Notes: generated by a model from the sequence alone, not told the origin. Numbered from the stretch's first letter, positions 42,214-51,732 are shown. The stretch: DNA of 53,869 bases from Bradyrhizobium sp. AT1 (GCF_001590795.1 NZ_JXDL01000001.1:2460834-2514702), one strand, 5' to 3'. Made by a program: numbers and translations.

Positions 42214-43287
42214 TTACTGGAACTGAGCCTTCTTGTAGTAGCCGCTCTCGACCAGAACCTTCTCCCAATTGTCCTTGTAGACCACGACCGGCTTGAGCAG
42301 ATAGGACGGCACGGTCTTGACGCCGTTCTCGTAAGTCTTGGTGTCGTTGACCGTGACCTGCTTGCCGGCGAGCGCGGCGTCGACCATGTCGGCGGTCACC
42401 TTGGCGAGGTCGCGGGTGTCCTTGAAGATGGTCGAATATTGGTCGCCGCGCAGCATCGCCTTGATCGAGGGCACCTCGGCATCCTGGCCCGAGATGATCG
42501 GCATCGGCTGATCGGCGCTGCCATAGCCGACGCCCTTCAGCGACGAAATGATGCCGATCGAGATGCCGTCATAGGGCGACAGCACGGCGTTGATCTTCTT
42601 GTTGCCGTAATAGGCGCTGAGCAGGTTGTCCATGCGCGCCTGGGCGGTGGCGCCGTCCCAGCGCAAGGTCGCGACCTTGTCCATGCCCATCTGGCCCGAG
42701 GCGACGACGAGCTTGCCGCTGTCGATGTAGGGCTTCAGCACGCTCATCGCGCCGTTGTAGAAGAAGTAGGCGTTGTTGTCGTCGGGCGAGCCGCCGAACA
42801 GCTCGATGTTGAACGGGCCCTTGCCGTCCTTCAGGCCGAGGCCCTTCTCGATCGATTGCGCCTGGAGCACGCCGACCTGGAAATTGTCGAAGGTCGCGTA
42901 ATAGTCGACATTCGGCGTGCCGCGGATCAGGCGGTCATAGGCGATCACGGTGATGCCCTTTGCCTTCGCCTGCTTGAGCACGTCGGACAGCGTAGTACCG
43001 TCGATCGCGGCGATCACCAACGCCTTCGCGCCCTTGGTCACCATGTTCTCGACTTGCGAGAGCTGGTTCGGAATGTCGTCCTCGGCATATTGCAGGTCCG
43101 TGTTGTAGCCGCGCTCCTTCAGCACCTTGACCATGTTGTTGCCGTCGTCGATCCAGCGTGCCGAGGACTTGGTCGGCATCGCGATGCCGACGGTTGCCTT
43201 GTCCTGGGCGGAGGCAGTCACGCCTGCGGCCATGGACGCAGCGCCGGCCAGCGCCAACGCGAGAAATGTCATCTTCAGTTTCAGCAT
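42214..43287 (-). CDS. chvE: Multiple-monosaccharide-binding protein ChvE
   Basis: This 357-residue periplasmic protein has a signal peptide (cleavage about 27/28, ASA/Q) and the mature sequence typical of Chv[94 protein letters not shown]. ChvE binds galactose, arabinose, xylose and fucose and, in Agrobacterium, also signals with VirA. Here it feeds GguAB. AAGGGAG precedes the ATG. The gene is 74 bp after the SMP-30 gene, on the same strand, so some read-through from the arabinose operon is possible. Confidence 0.95.
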   Translation of the reverse strand: MLKLKMTFLALALAGAASMAAGVTASAQDKATVGIAMPTKSSARWIDDGNNMVKVLKERGYNTDLQYAEDDIPNQLSQVENMVTKGAKALVIAAIDGTTLSDVLKQAKAKGITVIAYDRLIRGTPNVDYYATFDNFQVGVLQAQSIEKGLGLKDGKGPFNIELFGGSPDDNNAYFFYNGAMSVLKPYIDSGKLVVASGQMGMDKVATLRWDGATAQARMDNLLSAYYGNKKINAVLSPYDGISIGIISSLKGVGYGSADQPMPIISGQDAEVPSIKAMLRGDQYSTIFKDTRDLAKVTADMVDAALAGKQVTVNDTKTYENGVKTVPSYLLKPVVVYKDNWEKVLVESGYYKKAQFQ

Positions 43288-43361
43288 GGTTCACTCCCTT
43301 GGGTGTCAGACTGTTCTTGGTTTCGTCGAAGAAAATCGTCGTGAGGCTGCTTTCGGGTCTC

Positions 43362-44243
43362 CTATGCGAGCTTGACGTCGGGCTCCGCACGACCACGCGC
43401 GGATGCCTCAAGTAGAAAAGTGAAACCGGCTTGCGGATCGGCGGCGCGTGCCGCCGCGTCCATATCCTGCCAGGCCGACGTGACGAGGAGACGCGACAGA
43501 TCGGGGCCGACGAAAGCGGGGCAGCTCGCCTGTGTCGCCGGCACGCTCAGCGAGCGCAGACGCTCGCCTTGCGGAGAATAGACATCGACCCGGCTCGCTC
43601 CCCAGCAGGCATTCCAGATGTTTCCATCGGCATCGCACACCGAGCCGTCGAGGCCGCCGATGCCCGTATGACGCAGCAGCACCTCCGGCTCGCCGCGCGG
43701 CAGGCCGGTCGCGGGGTTGAGCGGCACGGCATAGAGCACGGCGCGCGTTGTGTCGGTGAAGTAACCGATGGCACCATCCGGCGAGAAGCAGATCGAGTTG
43801 GGGATGCTGATGCCGGGAAACAGCGTCGAGATCTTGCCGCGGTGGAATGCGTAGATCGCGCCTGCCTTCGGCTCGGCCTTCTTGCCCATGGTGCCGATCC
43901 AGAACGTGCCGGATTGATGCACGCGGCAATCATTGGAGCGCGTCGTGGGATTGTCAGCTTCGAGCGGAAGGAACAGCGTCATCTCGCCGTCAGCAAGCTT
44001 GCGGATGTAAAGCCCGTCCTCGGCAACGATCAACTGCCGCTCGGCATCGATGCGCCCGAGCGCGCTCGCCATGCGGCCGAGCGCATGGACGCGGATGCCG
44101 CCACTGCCAAGTTGCGCCTCGAACAGGCGTCCCTCGCGGATGTCGAACCACCAGGCGGTATCGGTGGTGACGTCATAGGTCGGGCCCTCGCCGAGATGGC
44201 AGGGATTGCTGGAGAGAACGGACGTCGGCACCTGTTCCATCAT
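43362..44243 (-). CDS. SMP-30/gluconolactonase-family sugar lactonase
   Basis: This 293-residue six-bladed beta-propeller has metal and active-site segments HLGEGPTYD (Glu19), RSNDCRVHQSGTFWIGTMG, IPNSICFSPDG and GGLDGSVCDADGNIWNACWG. These enzymes open aldonolactones with a divalent metal. In this operon it should hydrolyse L-arabinono- or D-galactono-lactone made by the dehydrogenase. ATG 44243 overlaps the galM stop by 4 bp (44240-44243), fixing the start. Confidence 0.9.
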   Translation of the reverse strand: MMEQVPTSVLSSNPCHLGEGPTYDVTTDTAWWFDIREGRLFEAQLGSGGIRVHALGRMASALGRIDAERQLIVAEDGLYIRKLADGEMTLFLPLEADNPTTRSNDCRVHQSGTFWIGTMGKKAEPKAGAIYAFHRGKISTLFPGISIPNSICFSPDGAIGYFTDTTRAVLYAVPLNPATGLPRGEPEVLLRHTGIGGLDGSVCDADGNIWNACWGASRVDVYSPQGERLRSLSVPATQASCPAFVGPDLSRLLVTSAWQDMDAAARAADPQAGFTFLLEASARGRAEPDVKLA

Positions 44244-45316
44244 GGCGTCTTTGCTCCGAAGCGATACACCGTGTGATGGCGGTAGACTTCGCCGGGATCG
44301 AGGCGCGGACTCGGAAAATCCGGGCGGTTCGGCGCATCGGGCCAGATGTGCGGCTCCAGGCACATGGCATCCGACTGCCGGATCAGCTTGCCGCGCTTCC
44401 CCGAAATCGTGCCGTCGAGATAGTTGCCGGAATAGACCTGAAGGCCGGGCTGGTTGGTGAACAGCTCCATGATCCGTCCCGAACGCGGCGCTTCCAGCCG
44501 CGCCGCGAGCGCGAGCTTGCCGTCGCGTCCGAGGCAGTAGGTGTGGTCGTAGCCCCGGCCGTTCTGCAATTGCTGATCGCCCTGCCGGATACGCTCGCCG
44601 ACCGGTCGAGATTCGCGGAAGTCGAACGGCGTGCCAGCGACGGGACGCGGCGGCCCCGGCAAGGGAATGGCGGTGGGATCGATGGCGAGAAAATGCTCGG
44701 CGGCCACCGTCAAGCGGTGGTCGAGAATGGGAATGCCGGATGTCGCGCCCTCGAGATTGAAGAAGCTGTGGTTGGTCAGGTTGACGATGGTCGGCCGGTC
44801 GCTCCGCGCCTCCATCTCGAGTGACAGCTCGGACGGCCCGGTGATGCGATAGGTCAGGCGGACGTCGAGCTTGCCGGGATAGTTCTCTTCGCCATGCGGG
44901 CTCGTATAGGTGAGCGTCACCGCGGGCTGGGCGCCTTCGTCGATCTCCGCGATGTCCCAGAGCTTGCGGTCGAATCCGTCGAGGCCGCCATGCAGCGCGT
45001 TCGGACCGTTGTTGACGGGGAGCTGCACAGTCTCACCATCGAGCGAGAATTGTCCCTTGGCGATACGGTTGGCGTAGCGGCCGACGGTGGCGCCCAGGAA
45101 CTTCCGTTCGGCGAGGTAGCCTGCGAAGGAATCATGGCCGAGCACGACGTCGTCATATCCGCCTCTGGCATCCGGCGCGATCAGCGCCTGGATCACCGCG
45201 CCATGGGTGATGATACGCGCCTCGAACCCATCCTCACCGCGCAGCACGATGCGCTCGACGCTGCGGCCATCCGGCAGCGTTCCGAAGATGTCTTTCTCGA
45301 TCTTTGAGCCAGCCAT
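44240..45316 (-). CDS. galM: Aldose 1-epimerase (galactose/arabinose mutarotase)
   Basis: This 358-residue protein of the GalM fold contains RIAKGQFSLDGETVQLPVNNGPNALHGGLDGFDRKLWDI with catalytic His, LTNHSFFNLEG with the second His, and the C-terminal GLQVYSGNYLDG. It interconverts alpha and beta anomers, giving the 1-dehydrogenase its preferred form. It is 2 bp from the dehydrogenase gene and overlaps the lactonase gene, so it belongs to the operon. No signal peptide was seen. Confidence 0.93.
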   Translation of the reverse strand: MAGSKIEKDIFGTLPDGRSVERIVLRGEDGFEARIITHGAVIQALIAPDARGGYDDVVLGHDSFAGYLAERKFLGATVGRYANRIAKGQFSLDGETVQLPVNNGPNALHGGLDGFDRKLWDIAEIDEGAQPAVTLTYTSPHGEENYPGKLDVRLTYRITGPSELSLEMEARSDRPTIVNLTNHSFFNLEGATSGIPILDHRLTVAAEHFLAIDPTAIPLPGPPRPVAGTPFDFRESRPVGERIRQGDQQLQNGRGYDHTYCLGRDGKLALAARLEAPRSGRIMELFTNQPGLQVYSGNYLDGTISGKRGKLIRQSDAMCLEPHIWPDAPNRPDFPSPRLDPGEVYRHHTVYRFGAKTP

Positions 45317-45318
45317 GT

Positions 45319-46245
45319 CTAATCCATAAACGGTTCGACGATTGTACGCCGGCCGAGCAGGAAGGCGTCGGCGACGAGGCGAAGCGGCGTCAGGTCGACA
45401 TCCCTTGCGCCGGTCGCCGCGAGCTCGACGAAGCGCCGGTAGAGTCCGCGATATTCTTCATCAGGTGCCTCGGCAATGGTCTTGCCTTCGATCGCCATGT
45501 GCCTGCCGCCGCCGGACAGCGTCATCCGACCTTGATCGGTCTCGACGACGATATCCCAGCTCTGCGGTCCGGTCTGGCGGAAATCGAACTCAGCTGTGAC
45601 GGCAAGACCCTCGATGTCGGCGAGCGTCAGGCTCGCCGCGATCGGCGCCTGGCAATTGGCGGGGAACGCCAGCTCGGCCGCGGTGACGAACACAGGCTGC
45701 GGCAGGATTTTGGTCAGGATCGACAGCGCGTTGATGCCAGGGTCGAACACGCCGAGGCCGCCCGGCTCCCAGATCCAGCCCTGCCCGGGATGCCAGACGC
45801 GAACGTCCTCCTTCCAATTGATATGAACAGAATGGATTTGGCGTCCGGCGAGCCATTGCCGGGCCGGCTCGACCGCCGGCGCGTAGCGCGAATGCCAGGT
45901 CGCAAACAGCGTCCGCTTGGCTTCCGCCGCCATCGCGATCAGCGGATCGAGCTCGGCAACCCCGATCCCCGGCGGCTTTTCCAGCATCACGTGCTTGCCG
46001 GCGGCGAGTGCCGCTGCAGCCTGCTTGCGCCTCACCTGCGGCGGCGTGCAGAGCGAGACCGCATCGACATCAGGCCCCTTTTCCAGCAGTTCCTCGATGG
46101 TAGCGAAATGCGGCAGTCCCGGCAGCGAGGCGTTCCGGCTGGCAATTGCCGCCAGCGTTGCGCCCGGCACCGCGGCGATCGCACCGACGTGCTGGTCGCG
46201 TGCGATCTTGCCGAAACCGACGATGGCGATGCGAAGTTCCGTCAC
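45319..46245 (-). CDS. Gfo/Idh/MocA-family L-arabinose / D-galactose 1-dehydrogenase
   Basis: This 308-residue NAD(P)-dependent enzyme matches Azospirillum L-arabinose 1-dehydrogenase through most of its length, as I recall it. Key segments are VGFGKIARDQH (N-terminal Rossmann loop), VMLEKPPG (Lys90), FATWHSRYAPAVEPAR, WKEDVRVWHPGQGWIWEPGGLGVFDPGINALSI (Asp168 and Asn172, the catalytic pair in that family) and the ending LRLVADAFLLGRRTIVEPF. It oxidises L-arabinose or D-galactose to the lactone. The start is GTG 46245, overlapping the regulator stop as GTGA. Confidence 0.92.
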   Translation of the reverse strand: MTELRIAIVGFGKIARDQHVGAIAAVPGATLAAIASRNASLPGLPHFATIEELLEKGPDVDAVSLCTPPQVRRKQAAAALAAGKHVMLEKPPGIGVAELDPLIAMAAEAKRTLFATWHSRYAPAVEPARQWLAGRQIHSVHINWKEDVRVWHPGQGWIWEPGGLGVFDPGINALSILTKILPQPVFVTAAELAFPANCQAPIAASLTLADIEGLAVTAEFDFRQTGPQSWDIVVETDQGRMTLSGGGRHMAIEGKTIAEAPDEEYRGLYRRFVELAATGARDVDLTPLRLVADAFLLGRRTIVEPFMD

Positions 46246-47018
46246 GAGCGTTCTCCGGACTGTACGGATGGCAACGCCTCGGCCGGCGCGGTCTCGATCA
46301 CCGTACCATCGTGGCGGCGCATGCCGTTGTGAATGACATAGACCATCGCCTCCGACGCGGCCTCGGCATCGCCGGCCGCGATCGCGTCGACGATCTTCTG
46401 GTGCCAGAGCAACACTGTATCCCGATCTTCCGATTCGACCGGCGCACTCAGCAGGAACGAGGCGCGCAGCGCGGCCTCGATGACGTGGCCGATCGAGCGC
46501 ATGAACAGATTGCCGGAGGCGCGCGCCACGGCGACATGGAGTGCCAGATCTGCATCGGCGAAGCCGACCGAGTCAGACGCTTCGAGCCGCATGCGCTCCA
46601 TGCTGCGCCGGAGCTCGACGAGATCCTCCTCCGACCGCTGCGCCGCCGCCAGCATCGCGGCACGCGGCTCGACCGCAAGGCGAATCTCCGCGAGGTCGTT
46701 GAGGAAACGCTTGTCGATGCCGGCATCGAGGTGCCAGGCCAGCACGTCGGCGTCGAACATGTTCCAGGCCGCGCGTTCGCGCACGACCGTGCCGACCCGC
46801 GCCTTGGTGGTGAGCAGGCCCTTGGCGACCAGGGTCTTCACGCTTTCGCGCAGCACCGGCCGCGACACGCCGAACATCGCGATCATCTCGGCGTCACCCG
46901 GCAGGCGCGTGCCCTCGGCATAGCGGCCGGCGATGATGTCGACACCGATCGAGCGGGCCACCTCCGCATGGTTGGAATGAGCCCGACGCGTCCGGATGAC
47001 GACGATGCGCGAGGTCAT
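46242..47018 (-). CDS. GntR/FadR-family regulator inside the arabinose/galactose operon
   Basis: This 258-residue protein has an N-terminal winged HTH (IGVDIIAGRYAEGTRLPGDAEMIAMFGVSRPVLRESVKTLVAKGLLTTKARVGTVV) and a C-terminal FCD ligand domain with Asp and His metal-ligand candidates (e.g. ADLALHVAVARASGN). ATG 47018 overlaps the permease stop by 4 bp (47015-47018), so the longer reading to 47126 is rejected. It probably represses the operon in the absence of a sugar acid. Likely operator: the palindrome at 51706-51724. Confidence 0.9.
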   Translation of the reverse strand: MTSRIVVIRTRRAHSNHAEVARSIGVDIIAGRYAEGTRLPGDAEMIAMFGVSRPVLRESVKTLVAKGLLTTKARVGTVVRERAAWNMFDADVLAWHLDAGIDKRFLNDLAEIRLAVEPRAAMLAAAQRSEEDLVELRRSMERMRLEASDSVGFADADLALHVAVARASGNLFMRSIGHVIEAALRASFLLSAPVESEDRDTVLLWHQKIVDAIAAGDAEAASEAMVYVIHNGMRRHDGTVIETAPAEALPSVQSGERS

Positions 47019-47995
47019 GTCGCGGCTCCCAGGCTCTTTGTCCTCGGCCGGCGCGCGAGCGCAACCAGCCCCTGCTGCAGGGCGATGAAGGCAAACAGCA
47101 GAACGCCGGTCGCGATCTTGGTCCACCAGCTCGACAACGTGCCGTCGAAATTGATGTAGGTCTGGATCAGGCCCTGGATCAGCACGCCGAGGAAGGTGCC
47201 GATCACGGAGCCCTGCCCGCCCGTGAGCAACGTACCGCCGATCACGACGGCGGCGATGGTGTCGAGCTCGACGCCGACGGCGGAAAGCGAGTAGCCGGCG
47301 CTGGTGTAGAAGGAGAACACGATGCCGGCGATCCCCGCCAGCAGGCTCGACAGCATGTAGATCTTGATCGTCATCTTGCCGACCGCAACGCCCATCAGGC
47401 CCGCGGTCGCGCGACTACCGCCGAGCGCATAGACGTTAGCGCCGAACCTTGTGAGCTGCAGCAGCAAGGCGCCGCCGATCACGATGACGAGCATGATGAT
47501 CGCGACCGAGGTCAATCGCCCGCCGCCGGGCATTCGCAGCGCGAAGTCGGAGACGGTGGAATAGACGGGTGCCGTGATCGGCACCGATTCCGTCGACAGC
47601 AGGAAGCCAGCGCCGCGCGCCAGGAACATACCGGCGAGCGTCACGATGAACGGCGGCAGATCGAAGACATGGATCACCGCGCCCATCGCCGCGCCGAAGG
47701 CCGCCGAGAGCGCGAGGATGGCAACGAAGGCGACCAGCGGCGGCATGCCCCAGCGCTCGATCGCGAGCGCGACGAAGACCGTGGTGAATCCGATCACCGA
47801 GCCGACCGAGAGATCGATGCCGCCGGAGATGATCACAAATGTCATGCCGGTCGCGACGATGCCGAGGAAGGCGTTGTCGGTGAGGAGATTGCCGACCACG
47901 CGGGTCGAGGCGATGTTGGGAAATTGCACCGCGCAGAGCGCAAAGCCTGCGACGAGCACGATCGCCGTGATCAGGACGGGCGGCAGGCCTCTCAT
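47015..47995 (-). CDS. yjfF: ABC sugar transporter permease (YjfF type)
   Basis: This 326-residue permease of the RbsC class has GMTFVIISGGIDLSVGSVIGFTTVFVAL, FIVTLAGMFLARG, YALGGSRATAGLMGV and GQGSVIGTFLGVLIQGLIQT. Eight or more TM segments are seen. With the preceding permease it forms a heteromeric channel of the E. coli galactofuranose type (YtfT-YjfF), here likely for galactose or arabinose. Overlaps of 4 bp on both sides show strict coupling. Confidence 0.9.
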   Translation of the reverse strand: MRGLPPVLITAIVLVAGFALCAVQFPNIASTRVVGNLLTDNAFLGIVATGMTFVIISGGIDLSVGSVIGFTTVFVALAIERWGMPPLVAFVAILALSAAFGAAMGAVIHVFDLPPFIVTLAGMFLARGAGFLLSTESVPITAPVYSTVSDFALRMPGGGRLTSVAIIMLVIVIGGALLLQLTRFGANVYALGGSRATAGLMGVAVGKMTIKIYMLSSLLAGIAGIVFSFYTSAGYSLSAVGVELDTIAAVVIGGTLLTGGQGSVIGTFLGVLIQGLIQTYINFDGTLSSWWTKIATGVLLFAFIALQQGLVALARRPRTKSLGAAT

Positions 47996-48984
47996 GCTTT
48001 CGTCCTCCGCAGCCGTGCGGCGATACCGGCAAAGCCGGACAGCTTCGGCGACTGCAACAGCAGCACCGCGAGCACCACCACCGCCTTGACCAGCAGATTG
48101 AACTCCGGCGGATAGCCGGACAGGAGGATGCCGGTGTTCATGGTCTGAATGATCAGCGCACCCAACACCGCGAGCACGAGGCTGAAGCGGCCGCCGAACA
48201 GCGAGGTGCCACCGATCACCACGGCCAGAATTGCATCAAGCTCAAGCCACAAGCCGGCATTGTTGGCGTCAGCGCCCATGATGTCGGCCGCCGCGATCAC
48301 GCCCGCGAGCGCGGCGCAGACGCCGCACCAGACATAGACCGACAGGATCATCGCACGGGTGCCGACGCCGGAAAGCTCGCTCGCGCGCGCGTTGCCCCCG
48401 GTCGCCTCGATCAGCAGCCCGAGCGCCGAGCCGCGCACCACAGCGCCAGTGAGAATGAGCATACCGAGGGCAATGACGACGGGCACCGGAAGGCCGAGCA
48501 CCGAACCATTCCCGAGCCAGACCAGATCCGGCGAGGAGAACGTCACGATACGTCCTTCGGTGATGAGCTGGGCGATGCCGCGGCCCGCGACCATCAGGAT
48601 CAGCGTCGCCACGATCGGCTGCATGCCGAGCACGGCGACGAGAAATCCGTTCCAGAGGCCGCAGACAAGGCCCGCCCCCAGCGCGGCCGCCAGTACCACC
48701 GGAAGGCTGTGACTGTCGGCGAGACTTGCGGCGATCGCGCCGCAGATGGCCATCACCGCGCCGACCGAGAGATCAATGCCGCGCGTCGCGATCACCAGCA
48801 CCATGCCGAGCGAGAGCAGCGCCACCGGCGTGCCGCGGTTGAGGACGTCGATCAGGCTGCCGAACAGACGGCCGTCCTGGAGGCGCAGGTCGAAGAATTG
48901 CGGCGACACCACGCGGTCGACCGCGAGGATGACGATCAGCGCGAGGATCTGGGCGAGGCCGCGGCGCGGCAGCAGCGCTGTCAT
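47992..48984 (-). CDS. ytfT: ABC sugar transporter permease (YtfT type)
   Basis: This 330-residue permease of the RbsC class begins MTALLPRRGLAQILALIVILAVDRVV and contains LSLGMVLVIATRGIDLSVGAVMAICGAIAA, VATLILMVAGRGIAQLITEGRIVTF, ATGGNARASELSGV and GGTSLFGGRFSLVLAVLGALIIQTMNTGI. The two separate permease genes after one double ATPase fit the YtfQRT-YjfF arrangement. It overlaps both neighbours by 4 bp. Confidence 0.9.
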   Translation of the reverse strand: MTALLPRRGLAQILALIVILAVDRVVSPQFFDLRLQDGRLFGSLIDVLNRGTPVALLSLGMVLVIATRGIDLSVGAVMAICGAIAASLADSHSLPVVLAAALGAGLVCGLWNGFLVAVLGMQPIVATLILMVAGRGIAQLITEGRIVTFSSPDLVWLGNGSVLGLPVPVVIALGMLILTGAVVRGSALGLLIEATGGNARASELSGVGTRAMILSVYVWCGVCAALAGVIAAADIMGADANNAGLWLELDAILAVVIGGTSLFGGRFSLVLAVLGALIIQTMNTGILLSGYPPEFNLLVKAVVVLAVLLLQSPKLSGFAGIAARLRRTKA

Positions 48985-50513
48985 GTGTGAGCCTCAAGCG
49001 CAACAGTGACGCTATCGGCGGCGATGGCGGCGAGGATGTTGCCGACGTCGACCGCTTCGCCCGCGAGCTCCTCGACATGGGCGCGGTCGCGCAGCACCAC
49101 GACGCGGTCCGAATAAGTCACGATCTCGTCGAGTTCGGAGGAGATCACGAGCAGCGAGAGGCCATCGTCACAGAGCTCGCGGATCAGCCGGATGATCTCG
49201 GCATGGGCGCCGACGTCGATGCCGCGGGTCGGCTCGTCCAGCACGAGGAGCCGCGGCGAGGTCGCGAGCCAGCGCGCCAGCAGCACCTTCTGCTGATTGC
49301 CACCGGACAACAGCCCGACGGGACGCTCGGGATCGGCCGGACGGATGTCGAGCATCTTGACGTAGCGGCGCGCGATCTCGTCCTGCTCGCGGCGCGACAG
49401 CGGCCGAAGCAGGCCGCGCTTGGCCTGGAGCGCGAGCACGATGTTCTCGCGCACCGTGAGCTCCGCGACGATGCCGTCGGTCTTGCGCTCTTCCGGGCAA
49501 TAGCCAAAGCCATGGCGGACGCCGTCGCGCGGCGACTGAAGGCGGACGGGCGCGCCTTCCACCCTCGCCTGCCCGCGATCGGCGCGCTCGGCACCGAACA
49601 CCAGCCGTGCGGTTTCGGTGCGGCCCGAGCCGAGCAGTCCAGCAAGGCCGACGACCTCGCCATGACGCAGCTCGAGATTGAACGGCGCAACGTAACCGGC
49701 CTTGCCAAAATTCTCAAAACTCGCGCAGACCTCGCGCACTTCATGTTCGCTCGCCGCCGCCCGCGCACTGGTGGTCTCCGCCAACTCGCGGCCGAGCATC
49801 ATCCGGATCAGCTCGAGCCGCGCCAAGGACGCGGTCTCGCGCTCCCCGACCAGACGGCCATTGCGCAGCACCGTGATCCGGTCGGAGATCTCGTAGACCT
49901 GATCAAGGAAATGGCTGACGAAAACTATGCCGATGCCGCGCTTGGCGAGCTGGCGCATGATGCCGAACAGGATCTCGACCTCGTGGCGGTCGAGGCTCGC
50001 GGTCGGCTCGTCCAGGATCAGCACGCGGGCCGAGAGATCGACCGCGCGGGCGATCGCGGTGACGTGCTGGATGGCGACGGAATAGCTGCCGAGCGGCGCA
50101 GCGACGTCGATATCGAGACCGAAATCCGCCAGCAGCGCCTTGGCGCGACGGCGCATCTCGCCTTCGCGGACGATGCCGAAGCGCATCGGCTGGCGGTCGA
50201 GGAACAGGTTCTGCGCCACCGAAAGGTTCGGCAGCAAATTGACCTCCTGGTAGACGGTGGCGATGCCCGCTGCCACCGCCGCCTTGGCCGAGCGCGGCGC
50301 GATCTCTTCACCACCGATCCTGACGAAGCCGGCGTCGCGCGGAAACACGCCCGTGATCACCTTGATCAGCGTCGACTTGCCGGCGCCGTTCTCGCCGAGC
50401 AGCGCATGGATCTCGCCGGCGCGCAGCGTGAAGTCGACCTCCTGCAACGCACGCACGGCGCCAAAGCTCTTGCTGATCCCGCGCACCTCCAGCAGGGAAG
50501 CACTGTTCTGCAT
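48981..50513 (-). CDS. ytfR: ABC sugar transporter double ATPase (YtfR type)
   Basis: This 510-residue protein has two ATPase cassettes: Walker A GENGAGKST (40-48), YSVAIQHVTAIARAVDL and LILDEPTASLD in the first; degenerate GLLGSGRTE, LSGGNQQKVLLARWL and LVLDEPTRGIDVGAHAEI in the second. Such proteins drive sugar import with a permease pair. A perfect 10-bp hairpin sits between it and ytfQ. Confidence 0.93.
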   Translation of the reverse strand: MQNSASLLEVRGISKSFGAVRALQEVDFTLRAGEIHALLGENGAGKSTLIKVITGVFPRDAGFVRIGGEEIAPRSAKAAVAAGIATVYQEVNLLPNLSVAQNLFLDRQPMRFGIVREGEMRRRAKALLADFGLDIDVAAPLGSYSVAIQHVTAIARAVDLSARVLILDEPTASLDRHEVEILFGIMRQLAKRGIGIVFVSHFLDQVYEISDRITVLRNGRLVGERETASLARLELIRMMLGRELAETTSARAAASEHEVREVCASFENFGKAGYVAPFNLELRHGEVVGLAGLLGSGRTETARLVFGAERADRGQARVEGAPVRLQSPRDGVRHGFGYCPEERKTDGIVAELTVRENIVLALQAKRGLLRPLSRREQDEIARRYVKMLDIRPADPERPVGLLSGGNQQKVLLARWLATSPRLLVLDEPTRGIDVGAHAEIIRLIRELCDDGLSLLVISSELDEIVTYSDRVVVLRDRAHVEELAGEAVDVGNILAAIAADSVTVALEAHT

Positions 50514-50593
50514 GGCAAATTCACTCCCACCGGCGCCTGCTTATGCCGCGGACACCCAGCCTAGTCGCTCGCGCACCGGTTCCGAAAAGGGGG

Positions 50594-50623
50594 GCACCGC
50601 CGCAACGGACGTCGCGGCGGTGC
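50594..50623 (-). terminator. Strong hairpin between ytfQ and ytfR
   Basis: GCACCGCCGC and GCGGCGGTGC are perfect 10-bp arms with a 10-nt loop, 8 bp past the ytfQ stop. On the minus strand the stem is followed by CCCCCCTTTTCGG, partly like a rho-independent terminator. It probably lowers expression of the downstream genes relative to ytfQ. Confidence 0.7.
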
Positions 50624-50631
50624 GTCACGCC

Positions 50632-51597
50632 TCAGTAACCGAGGCCCTTCTTGCTGTCGTATTCCTTCTGCGGATTGTCGGCGGCGGTGAGCAGCCTGGA
50701 TTCAGTCTGGATCCATTTCGGCGGAACTGTGCCCTTCTCCTTGAACGCCGCGACGGCATCGAAGGCCGGGCCGGCCATGTTCGGCGTCAGCTCGACCGTG
50801 GCATTGGCTTCGCCCGCGACCATCGCCTTGAAGATGTCGGGGACCGCGTCGATCGAGACGGTAAGGATGTCCTTGCCGGGCTTGAGACCGGCTTCCTTCA
50901 TGGCCTGAATCGCGCCGACCATCATGTCGTCATTGTGGGCATAGACCGCACAGATGTTCTTGCCGCCGCCTTCGGCCTTGATGAAGCTTTCCATCACCTC
51001 CTTGCCCTTGGCGCGGGTGAAGTCGCCGGTCTGGCTGCGCACCACTTTCAGGTTGGCGTGCTTGGCAATCGCCGTGTCAAAACCTTTCTTGCGGTTTGCG
51101 GCGACGCTGGCGCCGACCGTGCCCTGCAATTCGACGATGTTGCAGGGTTTCGTCCCGACGGTTTTGGCCAGCCAGTCGCCCGCGACCGCGCCTTCGTGCA
51201 CGCTATCGGAGGTGACGGCGGTGAGATAGAGCTCCTTGCCGGAGGGATCGATGTCGCGGTCGAGCAGCACGACCGGGATCTTGGCCTCCTTGGCTTCCTT
51301 CAGCACCGAATCCCAGCCGGTCGAGACGACGGGCGCGAGGAAGATCGCATCGACGTTCTGCGCGATGAAGGAACGGATCGCCTTGATCTGATTCTCCTGC
51401 TTCTGCTGTGCGTCGGCGATCTTGAGATTGACCTTGCGCTTGGCGGCCTCCTGCTTGGAGACCGAGGTCTCGGCCGCGCGCCAGCCGGATTCCGATCCGA
51501 TCTGCGAGAAGCCGATGGTGAGCTCGGCGGCACTGGCCGGCAACGCGAGCAGCAACGCGGTCGTGGCGCTGGCCGCAAAGAGGGCTTTGAGGGTCAT
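50632..51597 (-). CDS. ytfQ: ABC sugar transporter substrate-binding protein (YtfQ type)
   Basis: This 321-residue periplasmic protein has a signal peptide (cleavage about 23/24, ASA/A) and the mature pattern of YtfQ: ELTIGFSQIGSESGWRAAET, IKAIRSFIAQNVDAIFLAPVVSTGWD, VVLLDRDID, NIVELQGTVGASVAANRKKGFD, YAHNDDMMVGAIQAMKEAGLKPGKDI and EANATVELTPNMAGPAF. E. coli YtfQ binds galactofuranose; relatives bind galactose or arabinose. ATG 51597 follows GGGAGACACGCCTG. It is the first gene of the operon. Confidence 0.93.
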   Translation of the reverse strand: MTLKALFAASATTALLLALPASAAELTIGFSQIGSESGWRAAETSVSKQEAAKRKVNLKIADAQQKQENQIKAIRSFIAQNVDAIFLAPVVSTGWDSVLKEAKEAKIPVVLLDRDIDPSGKELYLTAVTSDSVHEGAVAGDWLAKTVGTKPCNIVELQGTVGASVAANRKKGFDTAIAKHANLKVVRSQTGDFTRAKGKEVMESFIKAEGGGKNICAVYAHNDDMMVGAIQAMKEAGLKPGKDILTVSIDAVPDIFKAMVAGEANATVELTPNMAGPAFDAVAAFKEKGTVPPKWIQTESRLLTAADNPQKEYDSKKGLGY

Positions 51598-51705
51598 CAG
51601 GCGTGTCTCCCAAATGTTTATCTCTGGCGCCGTTCGGTAACATGGCACCTAAAGGCCAGCCTTTGAGGCGGCGGGAGGCACTATTTCACAGGAGTTGGGT
51701 TCCGA

Positions 51706-51724
51706 CTAGTCATATTATTTGACT
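51706..51724. promoter_or_regulatory. Palindrome TAGTCA-N7-TGACTA before ytfQ, candidate GntR operator
   Basis: The perfect 6-bp arms TAGTCA and TGACTA flank TATTATT, making a 19-bp site 109 bp before the ytfQ ATG. It lies in the only AT-rich part of the region, where a promoter is expected. The operon encodes a FadR-type GntR regulator, whose sites are usually short palindromes of this size. Confidence 0.55.
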
Positions 51725-51732
51725 ATTGGAGG

